Shown: positions 26,901 through 41,900 of the stretch, piece by piece
How positions within the stretch are numbered: position 1 is the first letter of the stretch
How the letters are laid out: each line of letters starts with the position of its first letter
Origin: Amphiura filiformis
Taxonomy: Eukaryota > Echinodermata > Ophiuroidea > Amphilepidida > Amphiuridae
Reading direction: 5' to 3'
NCBI RefSeq assembly: GCF_039555335.1
Contig: NC_092631.1
Coordinates: forward strand, 1,612,001-1,676,000
Length of the DNA: 64,000 bases
Notes under the pieces: generated by a model
What the model was told of the DNA's origin: nothing
Database searches by the model: none
What the model saw: the letters and a program-made list of their open reading frames with translations, nothing else
Program-made: the position numbers and the translations under genes

Positions 26901-29900
26901 GCAAACGCAACATGTGCCACTCTTTGTAACACTATGCTTTTAGTAACCAGTCCATCATTCAATATCAATCTTTGTATATAAGTCGCACTTATTCTGGTCC
27001 TCCATGAGTGACAATCCAATATGTCCATTACACACAAGGCTGTATTAGAGAGTCTGGTGCCTTTTCTCTAATTTCATAACTCAGGGTCAAAGTTCAACAT
27101 TATGCAAGTGAATACATTCAACAACTATTATGCCATGGGAGTAATACTGCATTTACATGACTATGGGGTACCGTACAAAGTTACAAGTTATAATTATTTT
27201 CTATCACTGTGGTCCTATATTTTTTAACAACACCATTACTAATACAGGAGTTATTTGCAGGAGAGATACAAACTAAAATATATTGTGAAAATTCTCTGTA
27301 AAAAATTATTATCAAGCAAGAAAGTAAAGGATGCACATGCCTCTTTATAGATCACCGATAAATGCATATTTCATTCATAATTCCAGATAAGGTGACGAAA
27401 AAATCCCACCTGTTTGACAGGGATGGTCTGGCCAAATAGGGTTGAGCCTGTGGTTGAGCGGTCTGGACGTTGCTGTTTTTTTAATTTAATTTTTCTGGAG
27501 CCTTAAAATCATCAAAAGTTTGCTAAATCTGAACATATTTTTGTTAACATATTTTCAAAATAATTTGGTAAAAATCAAATAATCAATCCACTTCAGCCAA
27601 AAAATGGCTGTTTTCAATTGCATAGTTATAAAAAAATTTTTACATCAAACTGCAAAATCTGGGTTGGTTGAGAACATGGCTTTTTTTTCATCACCTAATA
27701 CAGTCATTTTCAAATTTGCTCTTTTAAATTGTTTGATAAAGTGGAGAAATCAATTCTATAATCTGAGAATGAATTAAAAAGGCCAGTTTGCATCTGACTT
27801 TACTGTCAATCAAACTCCTAGATGACCCTTGATTGGTTAGTAGTGTAAAAGGAAGGTTTTCATCTGGTGGCTTCAATCACAGAAAATTGCAAAAAATTAC
27901 TTACTTTTACAAAGCAAAAGGCAACTTTTCTAGGCATTGTTGTTGGTGCCTTCAGGTTTCCTATTACTAAGACCTAACTTTTGAGATGATTTGTAGAACT
28001 GAAGGTGCAAAATTAACCATAGGGCACCCTGTTTTACTGCCGCATTCTGAACTTTCAATTTGATTTCAGTTTGATTGACAGGTGATGGTGATATCAGTCA
28101 CAAACTAGTATTTTTATATCCGGCTCCGATTATAAACATTTACGATTTTCATCATTTATTGTGCATGTTTATGTGTTAATACAATCAATATTGATGACGT
28201 TTTGGATTTGTCGTGAACTGATGATCTTAGTAATATTCGTACAAAAAAATTAAACCAGAAGGGTGATTGAGTTTCAGGGTTCGGTTTTTGCCGGCAAAAA
28301 CTTGTTTTTGCCATTGCCGGTGGCAAAAACTGGCAAAAACCTGTTTTTGCCAGTTTTTGCCTGGTTTAAACTGGCAAAAATGGCAAAAAATGGCAAAAAC
28401 TCACATATAGTCACTCAAATATTAAAAAGTAGGGCAGAAAGCTCATAAACAGGAGCACACAACTTTTAATGAATCATTCAACATATTTTTTGTCTCATCA
28501 AGTCCTTAAAATGAAAAAGTTTTGAATTTGATGTATGCCACATTTCGGTTAAATGCACTTGAGCAATAAAAATGCATGCCTTCAATTTCTTAATATATGT
28601 TACTTATAATTACAAAATCTGGCCTTGTTACACTCAGAAAATTATTTTGGTAAATTAATAATTTGTTTTGAGATGAAAAAACTGAACTATTTATCACTTT
28701 TTTAGTTTTTGCCATTTTTGCCGGCAAAAACTGGCAAAAATTGTTTTTGCCAAGCGGTTAAAACCGTGGTTAAAACCGCGTTTTTTTCCACCTGCGGCAA
28801 AAACCTGCGAACCCTGTTGAGTTTCATACATATTCTAAACATGCATGTACATGTATCAGGAGAAAGAAAAACAAACGAAAAAATAATGAAAATATTCCTG
28901 AAATGATTATCAATGACGATTGTGAAAAAGAATTCCATTCTAATCTGTGTAAAAAAATCATTTAAATTGTAATTTCTAATTTTGTAAATTGAAACGATTT
29001 ACAACATGCATACATATTTGCATAACATAAAGTCATAAACAAATTCTTTTTACAAATATTTAGTAAATCAATGATGAATCTGAAATTTTGAGAAAAATGA
29101 TCTAATCATAATTCAGACATATCATAAACTTCTGGAAAATTAAATTTGTTGCAAAAACATGCACATATACTGTATGACAACCAAAACAGATCAGAGCAAT
29201 AAAAAGCACTTTAAAATGATACAGTTAGGCTGATTTATTATGAAAAAAATAATGACAAAATAATCAAAACTAGACTAAGAAATGATATGTGGCCATAATA
29301 AGAAGGTTAACATGGGTACACAAAATGAAAAAAAAAAACTTAAAAAGCTTTATATAAGTGCATCAACTAATAAGCTGGTTTCATTAACTACTATGTTGGT
29401 TGGTTAGCGCTGATTGATTGGTTGCTTAGCAACCATTCCTACCTTAGTTGACATAATGTCACCATCCATAGTCTGATCATCCTAAGACACATAAAAATAT
29501 AAAACTTTTCAGCATCAATTGGTTTAATACCCAATACCGAATGACTTGTTACATTTTTTTTGTAGCTCGTAGACAAAGTCGTTAAACCAGATCCATGTTT
29601 AAATAGCTGTCACAGTATTGATTGAAGTTTGCAAAATACAGACAAACTAAAAGTATTATCTTCTAAGTTAAAATTGGCTAGAACATCATCATTGGAGGAG
29701 GCACAAAAACATCAGTCACTCGCGAATCCTCCCCCCTCCCATCAGTTTGGATGCATGAACAAGTCCACCTCACAATGTTTTTGCACCCTAAAACACAGAA
29801 ATTTAATAAAAAGGTAAAAAAATTCTGGTGCTTGGACGGGAGCATCATACACAATATATGTAATTCTTGTGATGAACCCATTACCCCTATAATGTAGTTT

Positions 29901-32900
29901 ATCAATTTCAGACTCCTAGCTTGATGACTGACTTATTATAGACCTACACCTTAAAACACCAGAATTGAACAAAAAGGTAAAACTTTTCTGGTGCTGTTGC
30001 ACAAAAAAGTTAGTTCCTCCAACCCCCAAAACAGCACTCCCTCATAAAAATCCTAGCTGTACCCTGGCCTTGAGTGTATCTGACGTCCAAAACTGATACA
30101 TATGATACGTCTTCGACATAATTACAAGTACATATAGAAACTTTCTGTTACACACATACCTACAGCTGACAGTTAGTATTTGAGTTAACAACCCACCTTC
30201 ATTATATATTTCCAATTTGGAAGCCACAGCAGTGATTTTCTGTCAAAATAATACATTCCTGTTGGGTGCATATTTAATACGCTGACTTTCTGATGAAATG
30301 TATAATAGCTAGCTAGGTAGATTGGCAAGCGACGGGATTCTCCCTCGATTACAATTCACAACTAGTAAATCCAAGAATCAGGCCAGTTCAGGAAATGACG
30401 ATGAGATCAGCCCATCACTGTAGTACTCATTGCATATGTCTCAGTTTTGATCCAGAGTGAAATTGTCAAATTGAAGATCAACGTCCCCAAGAGACAACTA
30501 ATATAGCAAATAGCAACCTCTTCAAGACAACACATTTGGGGGAGAATTAAAATTCCACTCTCGTCAAGTTCTGTAAGTACTGTGATTTGTTTTATTTGAC
30601 GACTACATGGTTAGTTTATGAGTACATGGTACAACATACACAGAAACCTACCCTAGTACAGTTACCATGTAAAGGAAGTATAATGATATTATTGTTATAA
30701 CAATAATTTAATAATCTTTACTTTATATGAGATCATGAGTCAGAAAAAAGTGTTACAAGTGTTATGAAACCAGACCCATGCTGGTACATCAAACATGTCC
30801 AACACATAGGTACATTTATAGTACTGTCATCATTTCCTAAAGGCTCGTGGTTCCCTGCCAGACTGCTACCACAAACCCTTGAATTTAAGGGCCTGTGCTG
30901 CCACTCAAGAACTACAAACACACATACTGAAGAAGTTGTCCATTATTCCCTACTCCAGACCAGTACTCATATCCCTGAGTTAGCTGAACTGGTACGGTGC
31001 TAGACTCTGATGTGATGGTACAGGTTCAAAACCCTGCAGTGTCATAATTTTAATCTCATCACAAAATTGAGCTAGTTTGAAATCCCGCTGGACAAGAATT
31101 TGCTGTTAATTGTCCCAGTGTACCCATAAGAAACTCAGGGAGCTGATCCTGGCTGTGGTGGTTATTCTATGCAGGCTGATCAGGGTATTGTGCCCTGTAC
31201 TGGAGAGCTGTGTCTCTGAAGTGGTTTATAAAGTGTGTCCTGGTCTAAAGTTGTCAGCAGCATTCTGTAAAACGCAATATCTTACTTCAGACTAAGAAAT
31301 CCAACATGAATAAAGATTGACAGTTTACAGGATGAAAAAAGATGTACTTGTGGAGCACCGAGTTTGACTCCCGGTTTGACTTTTTTTTTTTTAACAACTG
31401 AAACAACAAAATGTCAAATTATGGTATAATTTACTTCAATCATTAAGATATTGTATAATAATACTGATTTGAGAGTGTATTTTAACATTAAAACAAGCTA
31501 ATCGGTTGCGTGAACCTTTTGTTTACCAATAACAGCCATTTTGAATTTGGCGACTACCTGAATCACACTGACAGAGGGCACTATTTTTCAGTCATTGTTT
31601 TGGGCAGCGGGAGGTAGATAGGTAAATTGAGGCAATCCCAAATTTGCAAAGATTCTCGCAAAATCCTCTTCCGAGAATCCAAATGAATTTGCCTGTACTG
31701 CCACAGATTTCTAGGCCTGAACTTACCCATGCTAACCAATAAATATCATCATCCTCAAGATCATATTCTACATCCATCCATGTATCTTCATTAGCATTTA
31801 CATCCATGTTTATTACTTCCCACGCTTTACCACCTGTCCGCTACTACTGTACTTTAATTTGTCCACAAAGTGTGGGTTGTCCAGACCAGAGATGATGGGC
31901 AAATTGCTTTGATAGAAACTTCCAATTTAATTGTAAAACACAGCCTTTTCACACTATAATGATACTACCAAAGCTTCATGATGATACCATCAATGCAGTA
32001 TACATGGATGGGCTAAATGCCAATTTTTCCCACACCAGTATGGTGTAATGCCTTGTTTAACGACTCCATTGTTGACTGAATCATCGTAAAAACTGGTGGT
32101 TATTGTCCATGATGACTGCAGAAGAAATGCTATCCACAACAAGCTTATCAATTATATGGGAGATATCTTTCAGCGAATATCATTTTTGTGCATTGGTTTT
32201 TTCAAGTTACTTACATATCTATTTTCATACTATTGAATTAAAAAATTAAAATTGTCAAACATACAAAATACTTTTGAATAACTTCAAAGGTAAGCAAAAT
32301 CTTAATTAAATTTCAAACTCAAAAGTCTTACAGAGAAAGTCTTTGTACGAAAGTACCGGTTTGATAAAATACGTCATTGAGTGAAAATGACACCGTAAAA
32401 AGTTAATTTGAACATTGGCAGATCATATCTGTTCTAATAGCGAGCTCTTATTACTTATTAGTTTCCGTTTCAAATCATGTGCTTAAATATAATCTTACAA
32501 TGTTAATAACTTTCATATCACAGTTTTGTGAAATGTTTCCGTTTTAGAATATCATCTTTCTTGATATCGAGCCAATACTTCGGGGTATGTAAATTTCAAT
32601 TCGTGAAATTATATCGATATATCAATTACTTCTGGAAGGAATTTCATGACTGACAGTTCACTGTCACAATTTTGCTTATTTTCTTCAGCTCTGAAAAAAA
32701 ATTATCGTTATAAACAAAATTTTTTACATGTACAGTAAAGTCTACCATTTCCAGTTCATCTTAAAAAATTAAACACATAAACATATCCTGTTGAGTTTTA
32801 TGAAATAACTGGTGGTACATATTTTGCTTCATCAAATTAAGTCACAATATTTGCTATCTGGTAATAAATGCCATAAAAGTAAGTCCAAAAAACAAGTGCC

Positions 32901-35900
32901 TGTGATTGCGGACAATCCCAAGTTTGTTTACAAACATACACGTTGGTAGACAATAAGTCAAAGGTCATAAGATAAGGAGGTCATTTTACCTTCAAGCTTT
33001 CCTGTTCAGCGGAATCTGCGCTTCCTCTTCTATGTTCGTGTGGTGTGAATGATGGCACAGAGGTGGTGGTGCTACCGCCGGTATAGGACGTCCCTGTTAC
33101 ACTGGCATGTTTTATTAACTGTCGTAAATAATATGAGAAACAAAGAATGAGTCACAAAATTGATGATTTAATGTATATACAGAGCAATACATGCCAAACA
33201 AACAAAGCTGCAATACACTTAGGGCTCATATTGAAATACCCTACCACGTTTTCACACAGAAAGGCAGGATTCCCCTCGCTAAGCGTGAGCCTCAGGAAAG
33301 CTCGGTCATAAAACGGATGGATTATATATGCATCAGTGATACACCCTGCCCAGGATTTTAACAAAAGGCTAGCACAGGAAAGCTGCAGGATGGCGCACAC
33401 CTTCCTGTGTAAGGGAATTTCAATATGAGCCCGTAAAATATAATAATAGCATTGATCAATAGCATTGAGCTGACAGCATTATACCAATCCACACAATTAT
33501 TTTGTATTATTTACAGCATGAAAATGAAACGTGTTTGGAAGAAAGCATAATAATTAATATATATGTGTGACATGATACGATCTACTGGGGCCAAAATCAG
33601 ACAATTTGAATTTGAGAGACCAAAATGGGGGGGAGAGGGAGAAAACATAAAAAAGCAATGTAGAAATACCATAAACAACTTCAACAAGCCTGTCTGAGAT
33701 CCAGGATTTCAGTATTTTACATACGTATATATTTAAAATTGTGGGCAATTATGTTCAAATAATTAATATGCAAAATTGATCAAGTTTGGCCTGTGTAGAT
33801 CAGATCATTCACAAAATTTACAAGTTGAAACTTTCAGCATTGCAACTCCAAACAATAACTACAGTACATAATGACTTCCTATATATACATGGTGTCCATG
33901 AATACACTTTCAGTGTTGCATTAACAGAATATATTGGCCTACATTTAATCACCTTGAGTAGACGGTTGAAGTTGTATACTTTAGGGACACACCATTAGAT
34001 ATTATCAGAAGGGGGGCTAGGTAGTCAGGGTCAGGCACAATTTTTTTCCGCTGCCTTTGAGGGCAATTTTTTTTGCCGACGAAGTTGTACAGAGTTGGGT
34101 AGGGAAAAATTTGTACTCATCTGTGAGGCAATTTTGTTTTCATCTCACTAGTGGGCAAAGTTTTGTTTTTCTTTTCAAAAAACTCCCTAGCCTCCCAATA
34201 ATATCTAATGGTGCATCCCCTACATGTAGTATACATCTAGTGAATGAGGTTTCTTTCTAGAAATTAGATCTGTAACGTTTCCTTCATCTCCTAAGTACAT
34301 GTAGAGTGTAAAATGTGTGCCATTTTCAATTTTCATTTGTAAACCAATTCCTCTTACACTGACATTGCTCCTCTTAACACATCCATATATGTACGCTCTT
34401 TGAAAGAAATGAGTAACTTAAGCAGTATGTGTAATAGTTGTAAATACATTAGCTTTGTTTGATAGAGTATGATATCTAAAATTCTTTGCATTAGAGAATA
34501 GATTTGCTGAAATTGTACATGCATATTACGATATCCGCATTGTGTACTACGTAATATGTGTAGGTGCATGTTAGTACACACTGTCATTTGCTCTCATAAT
34601 GTTATTTAAGAGCTATTTTGGTGGGAGGACTATCAACAGAGAGATAAGGTTTCATTGCTTGTTACTGTGTACATGTAGGTGAAGTAATGAGTGTGACTGA
34701 GACAGTGAACTTGAACGACTCTATGGATCATAGGTACATAGACAGGGTAAAGGTCAAGTAAAGGTCAAATCAAAGGTCACATCATTCAGTACATAGATAA
34801 TGTTTCTGCCTGCTTTGACACTGATGATATGTACACAGTACATGTGCACAATGCATGCCCACTTTATATATATCCTACTGTTAGTATGAAGATAATAATT
34901 GAATCCTGTATCATTTAAGCAATGTGTGATTTGCATAAAGAATAGATTCGTATTTAAATGTTTGTTTTCACTGATCACATTATCCCCTTCGAGCCAAACA
35001 AATGAGGTATAACGAAGAAAATTGCGATTTCATTCTAGCGCCTACAATGCGTGTACTACAGTCGCCGATCGTAACCTGTAATACTACACGGGGCATCACG
35101 CTCGACGTGTGTACACATGAGATGACATCCACGAGAGATGTTAGCAAGCAGTCGATCGATGAACTCTGTTGACCCGGTTTTAATATAAAAAGTTCAATTT
35201 TACTGTTATTAAAGCACTTCAGGCTTATAGTCTTTTACGTGGTATTTTAGTACACCGCTGGGCATTTTAATTATGCAAAAAGTAGAAATCCGAGTAAAAT
35301 TGAGGGCGTCGCTGTGAAGCAAATCACACATCATGGCTTTAATACACCCCTTCCAAATAAGTATTGTTACATAAAAAGTAATCATGATTACTCAACAAGA
35401 GTTCTAGGAATGGAGAACCTTTTAATCTGCAGTTTGTACACATGTATAACAAATAAACAAGAGTAACTGCAGTGACAACTTGAAACTGAAATAGAAATTG
35501 TGCGTTCATTGACAGCAATGAATTTAAACAGCTGCAAATAAAAATGACAAATAAAAATAACACAAGTACCGGTATATACAATGTACATTGGTGTATACAG
35601 TAACAGCTATGTTTGATCAAATCAACATGTCACTGTCATTTAAAGCACAACAAGCAAGCATTTTACAACATCAATAATTTTACAATGGACACGCCATTAA
35701 AATCAAGAAGATGGGGAGAATGCATTCTACATACATATGTACATTCTGTATTTGACATAAAATTCAGAGGTCAATGGGGTGATTCTTCAAACTGGTAAGG
35801 GGTGGTTTGGGTGGTGGCGCCCCATGAGTTGTATCCCCTGCTTGCTCAATTAGGGGTGGTGCAATAATCATGTGTGGTGGTGAATTATACAAATTATCGG

Positions 35901-38900
35901 CCAGAAAGGCCAGCAACCCATCCAAGCATATTTTCCCAGAAAACATTTAAATGTTGGGTTATATAAAGGGTATAAAACATTTATAATAACATTAATATTC
36001 AGAAAACATTTGAGAAAACTTGATGCAAAACATTCTAACATAATGTTGGTCAGATTTTTTTGTACTGTGTTTTGTACCTTTCATTGAGGCCTAGTACCAA
36101 AAGAATCCAATTCCCAAGTTTTGAGGTACATGTAAAATGCACTAGCTGTTTTAAAATTGGAAGTAAAATGTGTTTCTCCAATGGTCCATAGAACCATGGA
36201 GCTATTATAAAGATTGAGATGAAATAGATTACGCAACGCATTGAAATCTTGTGCCGATTTGAAATCTGACAAGCTGTTCATCGAAAGGTACCTTTTGTTT
36301 GGGACAAAGGGCTTCCGCCATTAAATCGGTAAGCTGACCCGACAGTGTATTAACGCTTTACCTAGCAGGCTACTCTCAATAAGTGATCAAATGAAAGTCG
36401 CGTGAAAGCGCTTACTTTAACGAAAAGTACCTTTTGTTAGCATAACACACACAGGTGTGATTGAGTAGCCGTAAGCACAAAAGGCACACATTAGCCGCTG
36501 ATGTATAGTTCGTTGTCACCCCACTGACATTAGGTGCTTCATTTAAATAAATTGAATGCGCTTGCTGATGATTACACATCAAAGCTGCCATGTCTGCATG
36601 TCTGTATATTGTATAATGGTAATAGCTATGTAGGCCTATACATGTAACATATAATAAGTATACCGGTATAGGCCTATATAAAAGTTGTTTCACAAATTGA
36701 CATTTTATTTTATTTTAAGAAGGACTGAGAATGTCATAAACAGTGGCGTACTGGAGGGTGCAGTTCTTCTGTGAGAGGTCTTGGTAGGGGATGAGGGTGG
36801 AAGAGGGGTATGAAGAATGAGAGGGGACTGGAGGAAGAGAGAAAGAGGAAGAAATAAAAGAGAAATAAATAAAAAGACGTAAATAAATAGAAAGGTAAGG
36901 AAAATGATAGGAATGAGAGGGGACAAAGCGTAAGAGGGGATGGAGAAGGGAAGGAGATAAGAAGAGGGAGTGAAACTTTATCAAGGAAAAAATAAGTACA
37001 GAGAAAGGAAAAGAAAGGAATGACAAATAAATGTAGGCCTTATAATAATTATTATAGAAACTAAACACAGCCCCCCCCCCACACACACACACACACATAG
37101 GCCTAACACTAACAGCACTATAGGCAGCCATTCGATGATGTCAAAACGCCCAGTCAGATGTATTTTACACCTGCCAAGCACAAGTCACCCAATTTTGAAA
37201 ATTGGACGTTGAATGTACACTCTCATGAATATTGATTGGCAACATTTTCCAATATGTCAGCGCTCAAATCGGACACAATAGAACAATAGACCATTCAGTG
37301 CGTTGCATAGAACGGTATGTGTGATATACCACAATTGGAAATGAGGCTGTCTTCCGATGCCAAAATCTCCAATTTGAAAAAGTGGGGTGATGAGGTTGTC
37401 GATTAGGTCATCCATCATTAAGGGTTGACAAAATATTTTTCAAACATGTTTGCTGAAAAATATTTTGTAATAACATTTTGACATCATTTATAATTGTGTA
37501 CTGTTTTTCATATAAAAATGTTTTCAAAAACTATTTGTTACCTTTTATAACTTGACATTTAAATGTTATTAAACAGCAATTTTAACTGGAACAACATTTT
37601 TGAAACATTTCTGTGTTTGCTGGGATGCTATGTGTTGTCCAACCTCCAAAAAAACTGTCTAAGGATTGGAACAGTGCTCGAAATAAGTCAGGATCAGGCC
37701 CTTGGATTGGATTTGAAATCTATGGGTCTTCATCACTGTCCATGGGCCCAAATTCAAATTGGACAATTCTAATGTTACACTGGTCCACAATTATGACACA
37801 TGGCAATATTTCAGACTTGCAAATGCCATGGATTGATAATGAAGTCAGCGGTGACAACTCTCTAGTCCGAAGGTTTCCTAGTCCGAAGGCTCCTTCCCGC
37901 TAGTCCGAATACATAATTTACCATTCGCTAATCCGAATTCTGAAAAAGGTTCGCTAGTCCAAATATCAGGTTCTCTAGTCCGAGGGTTCGCTAGTCCGAA
38001 TATAGAATAAGGCTTGCTAACTCTAACCCTTATTCTATATTCTTAGTCAGTGGGAGTGGTCTAGTTCGTAGACACATTTCTGATTGGACAATCGCATGAT
38101 TTGGTGCCGTCTATCAGGCCGTGAGAGCGACCCCACGTCATCATGCGTCTTGATAATGCGTAACACGGCGTGTAGAGGTCTTGGCGTATGTATCGCGCTG
38201 GATGCGTAGACTAGTGCGGAATACTCGAACGCGCTAGCAATACGCGCCACAGAATATGTGAAGTTGTAAACAAGTTTTGTTCATTTTATAATGACGGTAA
38301 TTTAGTTTTTGCTTAAAAATTTTGTTTACAGTTATTAAAATAATATTTAACTGACTAAGAATGAGAATAAGCGATAGGAATTTTTATTTTGCCTATCCTC
38401 TACCTATGATAGGCGACAGGCAGGTCCAATATTTTTATCGTAGTGGATACCGGCTGTGCGGCATCCACTACTCAAAATATTGGACCTGCCTGTCGCTCTA
38501 TCACATGATAGAGGATAGACAAAATAAAAATTCCTATCGTTTATTCTCTAATTATTATTATTATTATTATTATTATTATAACACATTTATAGAGCGCATA
38601 AACGTAAAAAAAAACATCTCAATGCGCTAACAAGCAAAATGACAAAAGCAACAAACAAAGAGAACTCATTACAATGCAAAATAAATAATGTGGGAAAAAC
38701 ATGACATAAGTTAAACAAGGAAAGCAATTCTGTACAGGTGGGTTTTCAGCTGCGATTTGAATTGAGCAAGAGTGGGTGATTTGCTGATCTGTTCCGGGTG
38801 GGCGTTCCACAGTATTGGGGCGGCAACAGCAAAAGCCTGTTCACCATAGGTCTTTGTTCGGGAACGGACAATTTGGAGATGGTCATTGGGACGCACATTA

Positions 38901-41900
38901 CCTGCCCTAAGGCCACGAGGTGGAATATAAAGGCTGATCAATTCAGACAAGTATGTAGGAGCAATACCGTGGAACGTCTTGTATGTGAGGAGGAGGATTT
39001 TGAAGTGGATTCTTTCCTCAATTGGGAGCCAGTGAAGTTGGTCGCGAAGAATGGAGGTTATGTGATCACGCTTTTTGGTAAGAGAAATCAGGCGAGCGGC
39101 CATGTTTTGGATTCTTTGAAGTTTGTTTATATCTTTCTGTGGGAGACTGTGGAGGAGAGAACTGCAATGATCAAGCCTGCTGATGACAAAAGCCTGGATG
39201 AGTTTGTGAGTGGAGTCCGGGTCAAGGTATTTGCGCAGCTTCCCAATCTTGCTCAATGCAAATGTAGTGGCGGGCACAAGTTATTGACATGCTTGTCCAT
39301 CCTAAGCTGTTGATCAAAAACTGCACCAAGATTTCTCACTTGGGGCGTAGGATTGACAGCAGCTTCACCCACACTGATGGAAGGTAATTGACGAGGCGTT
39401 GCAAAACGAGAAGTGAAATGAATAATTTCTGTTTTGCTATCATTTAAAACAAGAAAATTAGAGGACATCCATGTTTTTATGTCCTTGACACAATTCTCAA
39501 TATTCGCACTAGAGAACCTACGTGTACGGATTAGCGAACTTAATTTGGTTTTCAGACTAGCGACCCTTCAGACTAGCGACCCTTCTTACTAGAGGGAAGT
39601 CACGGAAGTCAACATGAGTCAGTCTTGTTGACTTTGCTGACAAAAATTCATATGCCCTGTGGGCCCGCATTATCGATGGGCTCATCTTATTTCGAGTACT
39701 GATGGAGATACAAAATGCAATATGTGGGGCCCCTGGGCAAATTATGAACAACCAGCTAGTAGCTACACATATATATGTACACACACAAACATGTACTTAA
39801 CTAGTACTAGGGGGGGTCATTAGGACCAACTTTTTTTTTTACCCATCTTAAAATATGTAGATGACCTATCTAAACAAGAAAACAACAATGAAAAATTTTT
39901 TAAAAAGTTCTAACCCCCCTGTACATACCCTCTGAAAGTTTGAAATTAAGGTTGCCGAATTCGGCAGACTTGCACTGCTTTAACACAGGGAATTCAATGA
40001 CCTACACACTTGTATTGCTATAACATAGGTTATCGCTGATGAAATGGTAATCTTAGAGTCCACAATTGTTAGTTCACATACTTGAGCAGTTTATAGGTTA
40101 TATAATATGTACTTTATTTTATATAGTGGCATAGGGAGGGTGGTGTCAATCGGGGGGGGGGGGTGCTGTGTAATATTTTCCACATATTGGCCTAAAGCAA
40201 CCTAACCTATAAGGCGAGTAGCATCTACTGCATTATTTTGAAATCATCACGTGTTACACCATCAGCCTTTGATGTGACATTTCAAATAAAGTTTTAAGGT
40301 GAATAAGTGGTTACTGACAGGTTTTTCTTATAATGCTTCATCAGTCTAGGGGAAAATATCACTTGTTTTTGGCATTTTCAGTTTAACTGTTAGCTACTGT
40401 TCTCTATTATCTTGTTTCTTGTCTATACCACCTGTATTTTGTAAAGGGTGTATTCGTAGTTTTGAGTGAGTTTAAGTCCTTAATTCTCCTAGAATCAACT
40501 GCAATGTTTGAGATCTCTTTAGCTCCAATGCCTTGTCCTCCTAGCTGTTTCATGTTCCAAACCTTATAGGCCTATAAAGTTGTACAACTGGCTCTTCTCT
40601 TTGACTATGCCTGGTGGTCTCTTTTCTATTAACTTTTAGGTCTACATGACTTAAGTCTGCTGATTCAGCAGTTTTGTACTTACTAGAGTATTATTTAGTT
40701 ATTGTTTAGGTAGTCATACAAATCGGAGATCCTAATGTACTACTGCTTGCCAAGGGTTTCCTCCGGTAAAAAGGAGGTATAGTTGGATTCAGGGAGCAGA
40801 AGACAATTATGATCATCATGCGTTTCAAGTATGAATACTGCAAAACTTGAATAGGCACCAGTCCATAACATAGCAGCAGAAAGAAGCTGGGTTCATAAAC
40901 TATGAACTTTGGTCTTATGGGGCTAATCAACTCAAATCTGTTTCATCCTAGCTCATCCTCACATTTAAAATGTAGATCAGCAGACTTGATATAAAACCGT
41001 ACAGCATAATTGCACAACGCACGTGATATTCCAAAAATAATTGGAAGTTTGAACATGAAACAGGATCGAGATACTTAAAAGGAGAGCATGGAAGCGAAGA
41101 GAACTCAAACATTGCAGTTGATATTAGGAGGATTAAGGAGTTACAATTGGTACAAAAAATATAGGTGGACCCTGTACAAGTGCAGATTAGGACAAGTAGG
41201 CCTATCGAAAGCATTGAGATTGATGACACTCAAGATATACTTCTGCATTAATAATGCATTAGGCCTATGCCGAAAAAATATTTTAGACTGCTGAAGCATT
41301 ATAAAAAAATGCCAACAATCACCCCCAACAAACTTTATTTGAAACAACATTACATCATGTAATCATTGATGATTTCAATGTAGCAGTAGATATCTTACTT
41401 GACAAAAAGGTTGGATTATATGAAAAACAATAATTATTTTATTAATTTTACATACTTCCTAAGGAACTTAAATACACGTAGGCCTGTTATGTCCCCCCCT
41501 CCAGGGATATATTGACACCCACCCCTATAAAATTACATATTTTATTACCTAAACTGTTCAAAATGTAAACAAACTATAATGTGGACACTAAAATTATCAT
41601 TTCATCAGCGATAACCTATGTTATAGCAATGCATGTCTGTCAGTTAGAAATTCCCTGTGTTAAAAGCAGTGCAAGTCTGCCGAATTCGGCAACCTTAATT
41701 TGAAACTTTCAGAGGGTATGTACAGGGGGGTTAGCAGTTTCGAATTGTTTTCTTTTTTCTTGATTAATTATCTATTAGGGTTGGTACATATTTTGAGGAG
41801 GGTAAAAAAATAATAAGTGTAATTTTGTAAAATACTAGCCCCCCCTACTAGTACTGACAGAATAATATGAAAATGGGCTATTCCATTTGAAATCCATACA

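Larger units (their letters stand above)
23551..32989 (-). other. LRRFIP intron 4, 9.4 kb
   Basis: Contains one probable cassette exon (29443-29481), a possible internal first exon (31727-31807), and foldback/hAT-type elements at 25108-25681, 25886-26082 and 28275-28816. The remaining AT-rich sequence has no supported gene. A tRNA-like stretch lies near 30975-31040. A run of gattctcg-like words near 31650-31710 resembles the CAGGGCC family in decayed form. Confidence 0.6.
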
